Assembly: GCF_037975245.1 (NCBI RefSeq)
Contig: NC_092581.1
Coordinates: 17,909,303 to 17,973,302 of the forward strand
Direction: 5' to 3'
Origin: Apostichopus japonicus
Lineage: Eukaryota; Echinodermata; Holothuroidea; Aspidochirotida; Stichopodidae
Length of the DNA stretch: 64,000 nucleotides
Positions within the stretch are counted from its first letter, which is position 1, and every line of letters begins with the position of its first letter. Shown here piece after piece: positions 1-13,000 of the stretch. The position numbers and the translations under genes were made by a program. The notes beneath the pieces are model-generated. The model ran no database searches, had not been told where the DNA came from, and saw nothing but the letters and a program-made list of their open reading frames with translations.

Positions 1-938
1 CACTAGGGGAATAAATTAATGGTAGTTCCTTCTGCAGTACATTACTGGTTGAGAGGTACGTATGTACAACAAACAACACATGTATAGGTTTAAGAAATGT
101 ATATCCTTAGTCCTAAAAAGAAATGTTCAGATGGGCTGAGCACAACGTATACAAAAATGTATCAAGAAGTTTAACCATGCCTGGGGTCTTCTTCAAAAAT
201 TCTTAAATTATATTAAATTAATTATTTATAAATTATTGTAATAGTTATTATGTAATAGTCAATTGAATGTAATGTAATGTAATACATACATACATACATG
301 CATACATACATAAATTTGTATATATGTATGTACTGTACGTACATATACATACATGCATACATACATATAAATACATATCTATATATATATCAATGTTACA
401 TGTATACAAATATATATACATATATAAATATATATCACATATTCAATTGATTATTACAGAGTTATGGATTTCAGGATTTTGAGTTCCTTCATAACAGGAA
501 AGAGGTCCACAACCAAACATATTGTAACCAGCGAATAAACCAACCAATCCATTTAACTATTAATTTATATCAACTGAAGAAGTACAGTGGGTTGGACAGG
601 AAATATTAGCATAGAAGACATTTTCTGCAACATACATAATCAGACAAGTCAAACAACAGGAAATAATTAAAACTGTAGTTTTACAAAGCTTAATTGGTTA
701 ATTGAAGCTGCATTAAAGTTCAAAGTTCAAAAGGATACAACCAAACAAAACAACTCTGTCAAATTAATCAGAAGGTACACATAGTTAAAGAGTTTAACAA
801 ACAACATAACACTGCAATATAAATGAATAAGAACCCAGCAACAGAGACAAGATGTGCCTAGAAATGAAATTGACATAACAAGGCAAATCAACCACAAGTC
901 TGGCTTCAAAGTGGCACAATTGTGGGATGAGCCACAGC
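1..938. other. Gene-poor left edge
   Basis: No supported coding exon. Positions about 270-440 are a TACA/TATA-rich microsatellite. The rest is AT-rich sequence with no recognised domain or RNA gene. The short open frame on the minus strand at 727-909 is hydrophobic and low in complexity, and I treat it as chance. The stretch probably lies downstream of the small minus-strand gene at 939-3168. Confidence 0.6.
270..440. repeat. TACA/TATA microsatellite
   Basis: Tandem tetranucleotides of the TACA/CATA type, with TGCA and TATA variants, cover about 170 bp. Seen directly. The SINE family elsewhere in this window ends in the same TACA repeats, so this may be an eroded SINE tail, but no SINE body was found beside it. 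Confidence 0.8.
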
Positions 939-3168
939 TCAGATATGGAAAAACCCATCTAAATATATTGTAAGATCAGATGGTTTAATTGGCATTCTAG
1001 TACCTGCAGGTGAATGATAAAAGCGCCAAACTAAAAAAATAAAAAAAATCTGTAAATTACATTTGAATAAACGAATGATAATATTGTTCATATGTATTGT
1101 GGACTATTCTTTCCAATTACTTTTTCTTTTTAACTTACAAATATTACAAATGTTGACTTACATGGTTTATTTGAGTTTTTTCGAAATTCATTTCTATCCT
1201 TCCCTTCCACGTTGACCTCCTGATCTTCTCTTAATGGAGCAATATGTGGTGTGAACCAATCATTGGTAGCGGGGGAATTCTCTAGAGAAAATAAACGCAA
1301 CAACGCAAGAACTCTAAAGCTCAAAATAAAACTTGAAATAACATTTACACAAAGAGCAGCAGTTGACAAAAACGGGAAACAATTTGGAATGGCCAAAGAG
1401 GGCAGCAAACATGGTAAGATTCTATGCTGCCATTTCATGCCATCTGCTCATTATTAAAGAAAACAAGAGAGATAAAAGTAGAAAACAGAGGGCATGGTGG
1501 CAAATTTGAATGCTGATTGATGTTTTTTGTTTGTGCTGTAGAATTTTTCAACCTCAAAATCTTACCCATTCATTGTAGTAAAAACACCAAACAGAAGCAA
1601 AAGAACATAGAGCAAAACAAAACAGATGCACCAAGCCACCAAGTTTTCATGAAAATGAACGTAGCAACTGAACACCCAAAACAGAAAATTGAGATAGCAA
1701 ACGAAATGAGGATGAAAGTGCAAAAGAAATGCAAAATTGTTCATTTCGATATTGAAACAAACAAATTAACAGATGCAACATTCCTTAACAGCTGTTTGGC
1801 CATATATAAGCACCATATACACTGAATACAATTTGAAGTACTTATGCACCAGTAAAACTTATATTTAGTAATTTAACACAAATTCCTTACCAGAAAAATT
1901 TACTTTGGTCTGTGGTGGATTTCTACCCTGGCCCAACAACAAGTCATATTCTGTATGTAAAGAATAACCAACTTTTTATACTTAAAGATCTCTGTTTTCA
2001 ATTTTTCTGATGGCCTAAATATGATGTGGAGCAAACCTTGTGAGTCTACTTCAATCCTAAAATGCACAAGAGGATTCTTCTATTAGTCCAGTGGTAGGTC
2101 AAACTGTTCTGTTTTTTTTTTCTCTGTAAATGTGTTCTTTAACATTCCTAGACAACATTTCTGACATTACTGATAACAATGGTGGGTAGAGGATAACCGA
2201 TGACCCTGACATATATACGACTCTACCTATGATCTTGGACATCCAGGTCTTTCCTCTTGGTTGCACCAAATAACCATAAAAAATTTGTACTGAACATTTT
2301 AATGAAGAGAATTTGGATCTACCATTCCTATGTTGCATTCGTGAACCATGCAATGTACCACTGAGCAAACTTTGAAGCATACCAAGCTGCAAAAATCATG
2401 CAAAAAAAAAGGAGGGGGAAGCAATGCATGGCTGTAGAAGCAAAGATAAGCAAACAAAACAGGTAGGGATGAGAAAATGGCAATTGAAACGTTGTGATAG
2501 TTTTAACCAAAAAAGCAATGCTTGGTAATTTTTTTCTAGATTTAAAGGGTTGAGTTCACAACATCCTTCAAAAGCATTTAGTTAGTAGGCAGATCTCCTT
2601 GCAAATGAAAAATTAGTAATTATTGGAGGAATATGGATACAATCAATAACTTTGCAGATCTAAAAAATTTCTCTGCATTAGATTTTACAATATTTCAAAG
2701 AGTGTTAAATCTTCTATGGTCCTTTGGTTACAATGCATACATAACTCCAGAACAGTCACAAAACATGATTTTCTTCAGAGAAACAATTATTTTGCCATGC
2801 TATTGCATAAATGAAAGGATACCAAAGCCATACTAAACTGGGGGGGGGGGGTGAATGTTCTTTTTAAACCAAATCATGAATTGAGAAAGCAAATGTATTA
2901 TTTATTAGCATATCTGATTATGTTTCAGCGAGTATTTCCACAATGACCATTATGCACTCAAGCATGATACTTTTTGACTATGAAATTAATTTTTTCATTA
3001 ATTGTCCTGATGTGATGCAGAGAAATTAGTGCAATGAAATTCATGTCAGATGCATCCAGATGCCAAAAATATTTGATTAATAGGAACATGTTCACAGAAA
3101 TTAGAAATATTACCTGGCGTGTTGGATTGTTGCTGGACTCCTTGAGACAGACTAGCTTGGTATGACAT
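939..3168 (-). CDS. Unrecognised small protein, spliced, head-to-head with LTN1
   Basis: I do not recognise this gene. On the minus strand three exons join in phase with good splice sites: 3170-3114 (ATG at 3168-3166 just inside the acceptor), 1950-1891 and 1281-1162. They encode MSYQASLSQGVQQQ and then a polar, proline-containing chain including NDWFTPHIAPLRED. A weaker candidate last exon, 1003-939, keeps phase and ends in TGA. With it the sum is exactly 300 nt, a 99-aa protein. A noncoding first exon probably ends at the donor beside 3786. The protein shows no signal peptide or membrane segment and looks polar and disordered. The first three exons are fairly secure from phase and splice sites; the terminal exon is uncertain, and the gene could instead continue past the left edge. 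Confidence 0.5.
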
Positions 3169-3170
3169 TA

Positions 3171-4077
3171 CTGCACACCTTTTCTATCATGTTAACACAT
3201 GATGAACTGATAAAACACTATCTCTAATGAGTTTCCTGCAACAAAAACATTACAGCAAACAATGCTATTATAGTTATATATATGTGAAAACCGTAAACAA
3301 GGGATACTAAGCATTTTGTTGTATGAAAGCATGACGGTTTTTAAGGAGCAATAAAAGCTCAAATCTTTTTTGTTCCCTTATTTACAATAAACACTGTTTC
3401 AGAAATACCATAACTGAGCATTGGTGTAACTTCTTATCACAACAGCACTATTCTAGCTAGTACTAGTAGCTACTGACAATTGGTGAAATAACATCTAATG
3501 CAAAGCTTAGTTTGTGGGATATAAAGAAAATTGCATTGGATTAAACATTGATAATTCGCCTTTTGCTGTAACCATTAATACATAACTTAGGCCATCCCCC
3601 TGTTTGGATGAGGGGTAGGCTATCCAAATAGGATGTGTAAATGCAGCCTACTGCAGATGGCCTAGTTAAGATACACTTAGTTACAGAGAAATGAAGAAAC
3701 AATTTCAGACGGTAGCTACGTTACTAGCCTGACAGAACGAACATTAGATCATGAGGGTTCTAACAGTTGAAATAATTTATGCCTACCTTGGTTACTGTAT
3801 TCCTTACTTTGTGCAGATGAATACCATCAATAACATCGTCACTTGAAACCCAGTTACAGTTTGACGTGAAGCGGCAAAGAACCTGCATGCTTGATCAAGT
3901 CGAAAATACAACATGGCAGCCCCCATATGTAAACCTGCCATCGAAAATAAATCATAGTTCATACGTATGCTACTTGCGAGACTAGTTATATAAGTTACAC
4001 GTGCCGGTGACCACAAGATATGTTTATTACTCACTAATTGTTTATCATCCTAAATTGATGTAAAGTGGGTCGAAGCC
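3171..4077. promoter_or_regulatory. Presumed bidirectional promoter and 5' leaders (small gene / LTN1)
   Basis: The unrecognised minus-strand gene and LTN1 diverge here. A minus-strand donor is seen beside 3786 (exon end followed by GTAGG), so the first noncoding exon of the small gene lies from 3786 to somewhere near 4.0 kb. The LTN1 ATG follows at 4078. Transcription starts therefore fall within about 290 bp. No TATA box is obvious. The promoter role is inferred from gene arrangement only. Confidence 0.45.
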
Positions 4078-7000
4078 ATGAGTGGGAAAAAGCAAAGAAC
4101 TAAAGGAAACGTGAAAGTGAGTAGTTCGGTTGGCTGGGCCTGTGCTAACACTGGCTTAGGCCTAACGTTAAGTCTGGCAGTTATGCTTATCATAGCCTAG
4201 TTTAACTAACAGTAACACTTGGCCTAACCATTACCCAGACTGCTGTGCTACTATGACTGAGTACTACTACTACAACACTGACTAGTATTATCACAGGCGT
4301 CAAGTTCGTCGCCTGTTATACAGTAAAATACAAGGTTTCCTTGTACCCCTTTATCCTTTATTTCTAACCTATGTTTGTTAGGTTAATAATTTTTATAATC
4401 AGCAGTTATTTTTACAACAATGGCTTTTCTTACGACTGTTCGTAAGAATAATTTCCGACTACGCATGCGCAGTTGCTATTTTTATGACAGGAGAACTATT
4501 TTTTACGACCAGGAGTAACAATAATTTCCGGTTAGGGTTAGGGTTAGGATTGGGGTTTAGGGTTAAAGTTAGGGTTAGGGTTACCCCTACTATATGCGCA
4601 GTTGCTTTATTTACTTTCTGCGCTTGAATTCGCCTTTGTCGTAAGAATAGTTTATAAATAATTGTTACGACTAGTCGTTAGAATAGCCACGGCCTTTTTA
4701 CAAAGTAGGACTCTGGGAGAAGCCCGCAGGGGATTATGGATTACAACTTACAGTTACACGTCAGGTGGCTGCCAATTCAATATTTTCACTCAAGTTTGGA
4801 ATCTTTTCAATTAAAAGTCCTTTCAGATGGGAAAACCGTAGATTGCTCTTGTCTTGGATGAAAAACCCACCTTAATATGACTTGGCTGGGTATCAAACCC
4901 GAAACCTCCTGATTGCTAGTTTGCCTCACTGCTTCAAATGCCACCGCCTTTATCCACTTGGCCACAGCACCGGTTGATGTGAAAATATTCTACGATGTGA
5001 AATAATAATACTAGGATGTAATAATACTTGGATGAGAAATAGGAAATAGGATATGAAATAATACTACGCTATTGGCTACAAGTAGGCCTACAACATTCCA
5101 TCCCCATTTTTATAACACTCCATCAAAAGTTGTGGTATGTTTGTTGACTATTCATTTTCCATACTCTAAAATCACAATTTCCACATTTTCAGAAATTTTT
5201 AAAGTAATTCCCCTCTTACTGTAACCCAGTTGTCAAGTGCTTTACAGTGCAAGAGGAAGGCCTACTGTGAACTAAATTAAAAATAAATTCTAAAACCTAA
5301 CAGAGTGTCATTTATGAAATCTCAAATGATAATATACCCATCCACAGTAGTATACTGTACCAACAGCATGCATGCTTATATATTCCAGCCGAATCCATAT
5401 TGTTTTACAAAGGTCTCCTTAACTGGTAAACTGAGTACTAAAAGTATCAACCGAGTCCAGATTGCCTGAAATATGGCAAATATTTTACTCAAGAATGCTA
5501 TAACATTTTTGCCCAAAGTATAGTACTTTGCATCTACCAGTTGATGTTGCAGTAACATTCATTAAACTACTGTAACTTGAATGTCCTATGTAAATTTAAC
5601 TTCTTTTGTAGCCATCGAGCAGTGGACGGACAGCCAAGCTTCTTGAGAAAGATGGTGGTGGAGCTGTCAGCTTTGTGGGATTTGGAGCCTTATCAGGTGA
5701 CCTCGGCTACATCCCATCAATGAGAGCCGGAGAAGACTTTGACAGAGATCTGGATGATGATTTCAGAATCACCATGAGAAAGATGACTAAGAAAGATTCA
5801 GTCACTAAAATGAAGGTGAATATTAATGATGGTGCTGATGAGGAATCCATCCAATCACATTACATTAAATTAGGACTTATCAGTACCGTCTAGCAAAAAT
5901 TTGATGCATTACATTTTTTACTGTCAAGTAGAATGGCGAAGTCCTGTAAAGTTTCTGTCAATTCCACTTAACAGTTAACTTTTTACCTAACTATTAATTT
6001 TTGTAAACATTCTGTGTAGTCTCCATGCCCATAAAAAAGCATTGAGCCCTTGTTATAAATTTATAAGTCAACTTATAATTGAATTACTGTTTTTATCAAA
6101 ACGAGAACTATTTTCTCAAAAAGACTATTTAGATATGGCTATGCCTATATGTTGTTAAAAATATTATGAGTGTTTAAAAAAAATTTGTTCAAATTTTTTT
6201 ACATAAATTGCTTTTTCCGTATTCTTGACAAAATATCTTCTTTCAGGCTATTCAAGATTTTGGAGAATTTTGCAAGTCGAAAGAAGAACAGGAAGTTCTT
6301 GGTGCATTGCCTCATTTTCCAAGACTCTATAACAGATTAGTCATGGTAAATTAGTAATTGAACTTTGAAGATGTTATATCTCATACCCTTTTTGATTTTA
6401 TGGGGTTTTTTCACCTGAAATTAGTGTAATGATTACCAGTATCAAACCTGTGTAGATTAGACAACGGTCCCCAAACTTTTTAGGCAATGACCCGGCAGAA
6501 CTTATTAGCATTCATTGGCAATCATTGATTCATCACCACCTCCCCTCCTCCTCCCCTACTAGCCAAGTTTATCATTTCAATGCCACTGCAACAGTGTTGG
6601 TGATGCAATAGTTGTTCCTGCTTCCTTGCCACAAGTTTGCTGAGTTGTGCTTGATGTCACAACAATTCAATCCTGAGACTGGTACACATTTTACAAAATC
6701 TTTGAAAATAGTGTAGAAAATGGCATGATGGTATTTAAGATGATACATGGGGTAAAATGTTATTCTATATAAGTCATAATGTGCTGCATAGTATCACATT
6801 GTTAACTGCTAGAAGAGACAACAGAATTTGTTAATTACCTTACAGGATTTTTGACAATGAATGTCAGTAAACTTTCTAACCTAAAATAGTGTCAGCTTGT
6901 CTTCGTAGGACGTCCTGTGAAGCAGCTCGGATGGTCAGGAGTTGGTCAAACCATTCTGTTGGAAAACATAACAGGAAATGTTCAAATCAAACTTGTTCAA

Positions 7001-10000
7001 ATATTTGGATAAAATAGTTGTTCCTCTTCCTCAGGACACAGATAAAAGAGTTAGAGAAGCAACCCAGCATGCATTACAGCATCTAGTCGTCAGATCGGGT
7101 CGAAACCTCGCTCCTCACCTAAAGCTGCTGTTGGGCTCTTGGTTGCTAGGGCAGTGTGACGGTTACCCTCCTTGTGCCTTGGCTGCAAAGATGGCCTTCA
7201 AGAGAGCATTTCCATCAGATGAGAAAAGACAGGGAGCGGCTGGATTTTGCATCAAAGAAGTCTTGGCTTTCATCGAAGCAAATTTACTAGTGGAGACGGT
7301 GGAAAGTTTGACCGATTCGAAGTAAGAGGATAAGACAATGGTTTGTCTTAACTTGTAAATTCCTGTTTCAGTTCTGTTTAAATCTCCCTAGTCAAGTATA
7401 CTACTTTGAGATAACGCTTTGAAAAAATTATTTTCTTGCATAAAGGGGATTCTATGAAGTTCACATTTATAAAGTTGCAAAATGTATCAGTAAATATTTG
7501 CTTTACCTTTTTCTAAGAGGTTAAACACACAAGTGATATTGTGTGTCACATGTTAATGGTTTTATTGTTATGCAAATTAATCATGTCATCGTCCTGAATA
7601 TATGACTGTTCATTCCTGCATTGGTCTTCATCAATGTTATGAATAATTCATAATACCCTCACTTCACTCTTTATCCTCTTTGCTATTGTAATATTTGTAT
7701 TGGATATAAACAAACGGTCGAAAAGAAATGTCTTTTGTAAACTGATGCCATGATCGTTTTCCTCATAACACAGAACGTTATCACCAGCTGAACGGACGGA
7801 ACATTACAACGACATCGTAGCATCGACCATTCTCTCATTAAAGTTACTTATCGACCTATCACCTGAGAAATCACTGGAGACGGCAAACCAACAACTCGCT
7901 GATCTCTTGAAACAAGATAAATTCTGGAAATTTGGAAAGCATACATCGCCACATGTAAGAGACCTGAGCAAGTTCACGCAGCATGAGAAGATAAGAGATT
8001 TTATGAAACAAGACACATTTTCTCATTTGACAAGTGCTTTGCTTTATCTCATATTGTCTTTTTATTTTACTGCTTTGACTTATTTACTTGTCATTTGTCA
8101 CAGATATATAAGTTGTCTTTATTTTATTTTGCTGCTTTAGATCAGGGATAAGCAGAGATTAGTCAAACATTAAACACTAAAAGTAAATTGTTGTTGTGAC
8201 CTGTAATTGGAATTTGTGCACATATGGTTGAAATTGTGGATCAGCATTTTGGTAGACCTTTATTACATCTACCTCTATAATTTGTGGATGAATGAAAGTT
8301 TTAATCAATTAGAAGAGGGCAGAGTTGTACCAAGTCATTATATTTTAAAGTCAAGTAAATTCATATACAGCCATGACTTGAGGCACTGTGTTATCTCTAT
8401 GGTAACTAAGTTATGAAACGACTACCTCCAGTAGTGCAGTCAGGACTTATTACAACAATAGAAGAGGCAGGATGGAGTACCTGATGCCTGATGCTTATTT
8501 AACAAAAATGGAGGTGGGGGTGGGGGAGGGTGGTAAGAAGGAGGGAAGATGAGATTGGGAGGATGAAGTAACATTTAAATTTCCTAACATCTCTTTGACC
8601 TACATATCATTGAATATTCATATTATATTAATATAGATTTATTTTCTACATTGATGTTATTGAAAAATCAAATCTAGGTGTTATAAATATTTTCTTCTCC
8701 CACAGATACGAAGTGGATTCTTTGCCATGCTAAAAGGACTCTGCGATAGATTTCCGACAGTGACTGAAAAGTATCTTTCCAAAATGGCACCTCTTGTCCT
8801 CTGTAGTTTAGACGAAACAGATTCGAGGGTAGTATCAAACTTATGGCAGACTGTCTTAGTATTGATATCAAAATATCCTGTAAGTATGAACAGTATTACA
8901 AAACAGACTTAATGAATATATCAAAGAAATCTCAAAATATTTTGGTAGCCATGCAGCAATATTTCCTGTAAAACCCTGTTCCTTTACGCACCATCAGAAC
9001 AAAGTGATGGTAGTCAATCAAAGCTTCCTTACGTTGTGATCATAATTTTTTGTCAGAAGCTACAATATTGTCATAAGCTCGTTGATTTTTTCTTATGAAA
9101 AGGCAAGGGATTAGCATTAAAAAAAATTGTGTTTTTGTAATCATGGTCAAATCTGACAGAATTGTGATTGTGAAAAGTTTCAAAAGAGAAATTTATTCTA
9201 TTTTGAAAAGATTTATTCCCATATGAGAAGATTATCCCATTATGATAAAGGTAAAACTAAGGAGCCCCTTGTTGTTTTTGTTTTTTTGGCAAGTTTGTAT
9301 ATATATATTCTGTTGAAATGTAGTAGTTTGTGAATCAAACTGATTCTCATTTCAAGTAAATTTTGAAAGTCCCCATGTCATTTTCTTCACTTGACTTCTC
9401 TATTATTTAATCTCTTCATTTCCCTAATAGGTATGCTGGAGTCATGTAAACCTGCAAAAGGCAGTCCTTCCTAAGATCTGGTATCTTTTGAAGCAGGCTG
9501 GTAAAGGATCAGCCTACATCGTCTTTCCAAATCTATTACCGTTACTAAGCCATCTACCTTCTGAGGTCATGGAAGATAAATTAAAGTTTTACAGAAACTT
9601 CTTTGAGAAATTGAAACAAGGGTAAGTATCCTTAATAACAGTAGTTCTCAAATAATTTTCTACAATGGTCCAGAGAGAACGAACCCTCTTTATACCTTGC
9701 TGGAGGGGGTAGGGTAGGATAGGCTGTTAGGGTGCCCTTGCCTGAGGCTGTACAGATTCATTAACATAAACAAGAGTGATAATGGGGGGTGGGGATCCGG
9801 GGAGGATTAGGGCCCTTAAGGGTGCAGAGATAGGTATGCTTGGAGCTGTTTTTCACCTCTCTGAGAGAACTAACCATCTTTATACCTTGCTGGAGCGGGG
9901 TAGGGTAGGCTGGTAGGGTGCCCACGCCTGAGGCTTTACATGATTCATGACATAAACAAGAGTGATAATGGGAGGGGGGTGAATTGGAGGGAGGACAAGA

Positions 10001-13000
10001 GCCCCTTAGATTGCAAAGATAGTAAGCTTAGAGCTGTTTTTCACCTCTCTGGTACAAAGTTCCTTACACTATGTTATAGGAGACATAAACCCATGACAGT
10101 GAAAGGAGTTTTTCAGTCTGTTTTCACAATTTTGGAAGAATTATGAGTATTTGTATTCTTGTTTTTCCCTTTCTTCAGTTTGTTTGACTGTCCAATAGAT
10201 GGTAGCAGTGGTGAGGAGGCAGCCATTTTGAAAGCCTATGTGGAGTGTCTGCACTATGCAGCTTCTACCTCAGTTAAAGAGGAAATTGATTTGTCATTTC
10301 TCAACTACATTCTTCTTGAAGAGGTTAGTATTGGCAATAATTCAGTAATATCAAGAAAAAGCAACTATAGATTCAATAAAAGGTTTCAGTTACCTTAGTT
10401 GAAGTTTAATGGACTTAATGTAAGATCGTTATGTTGAGAGATTAAGTTCATTAAAGACTGTTGAATTGGAGAGATTGTATGAATTGGACCTTTTGTAGTA
10501 CTATTCAAGTTATCCGCGTCCCTTACACCAGGATTTATTAATCTTACACCAAAAAGGTTGTCATGGACTATAAAAGTGTTGTGCCAGCATTCAGAGACCT
10601 GCCTAGTCTATAACCTCAGGAATGGCGATCTTTTAATTTGCCCATCTCAAGCACTGTTACTAGTTAGTGTGTAATTAATTTGAATTGTTACTCCTTCTTC
10701 ACAGATTTTTCAAAGCAGAAGCATAGTTATGTTTTTAAAAATGCAGTACTTTGCTCAAGTATAAGAAACCATCACCTCATTTAATTATCCAATTATTCCA
10801 ATTTAAGACATGGAAACAAACTAATGTGATAATAAGAAGCTTATTCATCATAATGACTGTTTCAAAATTATTTGATAATTATTTGATATTTTGCGGTTCA
10901 AGTACCTTAATTTCCTCTTCTCTTTTTATCAGCTGTTGCCATCCGCGGAGAATACTCTTAGAGACAAGCACAAGCAGGCAGGGTCACAGGTCATGTTCTC
11001 ACAAATGTCTTCCTTCCTATCGTATCTGTCGAAAATTAGTTTGAAACAAGTCGGTGTCGAAGAGACTTTGAAGCGATTTTGGCAGAAATTTAGCGACACC
11101 TGTCTCGGTATATTAGAAGAAGAACCACCACAATCAAGCCATATGCGTAACCTCGCGGCATGCATCACAGACTTGAATTGCCCCGGAGAATCGGATAAAC
11201 TTTATAGGAGACTCGTACGAACGAAATCCGCCGGAGGAAGAACCAGAGTGACCTTCAACCCCAAGGTTTCGTTCAACCAGTTGGAAGAACCTAAAAGCAA
11301 TAAAGAAAGCCAATTAGAGAACAAAGACGAAATGAAGCCGGATGAATCCAGTTCTAAGAAACAGGAAAGACTCGATGCATTAGATAACGACGTTCATTTC
11401 AGTGAATTCGTAGAGAAGTTGTTGGCTCACAGTTGGACTCGATCCAAGAACAAGGTCCACCATTTTTCCTTCGTCAATGATTTACAGTTTGGTTTACAGT
11501 CTTCCTCCACATTTTATTCTCTGCTGGTGTCAGCGAATGACAGATCAGAATTTGAGAGACGAGGGAGAGAATTAGGAATGGTTGACAGAGTGGTCGACAT
11601 GTCAGATTCGAAAGATGCCAAGGATGGAAAGAAAAAGGTTTTAAATATTCTTGTATCAAGAATATTAGACAGTAATAGAATGGAAGACAAAAATGATGAA
11701 ATGTTCGATACACTGGTCGATATGATACTTCAAATTATTACACAGTGCCCTCGACTGGAACAATCAGCTTTGTTGGACGATGCCTTAAGTCATTTACAAA
11801 ACTTGCACAAGGTTGCAACATTTTTGAAGAAAGTAAGTGCTCCTTTTTTTAACCATATGATTTTCTTTATATTTGTTTTATGTTTAAGAGGGTTTTGTTG
11901 GAATTAAAAAATCTTTATAAAACCCTGCATGGGTACCTTCCTGAAAATTTTTTTTTTATGTTTAAGAGGGTTTTGTTGGAATTAAAAAATCTTTATAAAA
12001 CCCTGCATGGGTACCTTCCTGAAAATGTTGGAAAATATGTTTTCATGTTTATGTGGAACAAGTACAGAACTCTTTGAATGCAATAATTTGTATATAAATT
12101 GCAAATTTTGTGCAAATTTTGAGAAAAAAGACAAGTTGAGAATGTCTCCTACCATTTTTTCCCCCACATGTTCATTTCGTTTGTAATAGAAAAGAAAACA
12201 TCCAGATAATGTTCTATATTCCTAATTCAACCAATTTATGGCTATAGCAATTGTATATTTGTGCATGGAAGGAAGGCTGTCGATTACAAAGTTATAGTTT
12301 TGCAATTTTTATTTTTAATATTTGTTACGATTCTGTTTCAGGTTAAAGAATTTGAGGATCAATCTTTGAAGAAGCAGTGGTATTCATCCTCAAATTTTGC
12401 AGAAAGATTAGTACACCTGACCTCCGACCTCTGTAAGGAAAGTATGTCTGGTTCCGCCATGGTGACCCCGGATTACTGGAACTTGGTGGGAATGGCATTT
12501 GAGACTGACTCTGATGATAGTAAGAACTTGTCTGTTGTTGTTTTGTATGAAGAGAGATGGTTGATTATATCAGTACTATCAAAAGTTAAAATCTTTAGTA
12601 AAGTTTACTTTCCTCGATTGCCTTAGACATTTGCAGAAGTTTGCTTTGAACAGTAAGCTTGTCCACCGTAGTCTTGTAACAAGATATCACTCAAGTCATT
12701 CATTTTATGAATCCCAGCTGACGTTTATAGTTTGTGAAATCATCTTTGGACAACCTTATAGGGAAACTTGATCAAGTTTGGAGCATTACTGCTATTAACT
12801 ATAGTTTTGCTGACCCTAAAAGTCTGGTCAAATGTAAACCATGTATATTTGTCTGTGGAATGCTGCCATCTGTATCTATGTACAATGTTCAGCATAGTCT
12901 ATGTTTCTTTAAAAAGGAAGGACCTACCACCCGTAGCTTGTAATGTCAAAGTAGTTTACGATTTGTTTGTTTTGTAAACAAAAGGTTTTATCACCCTTGA

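Noticed and set aside
6440-6560. hAT-like end (GGTCCCCAAACTTTTT) in LTN1 intron 3
   Set aside because: Resembles a transposon terminus, but no matching inverted end or target duplication was found.
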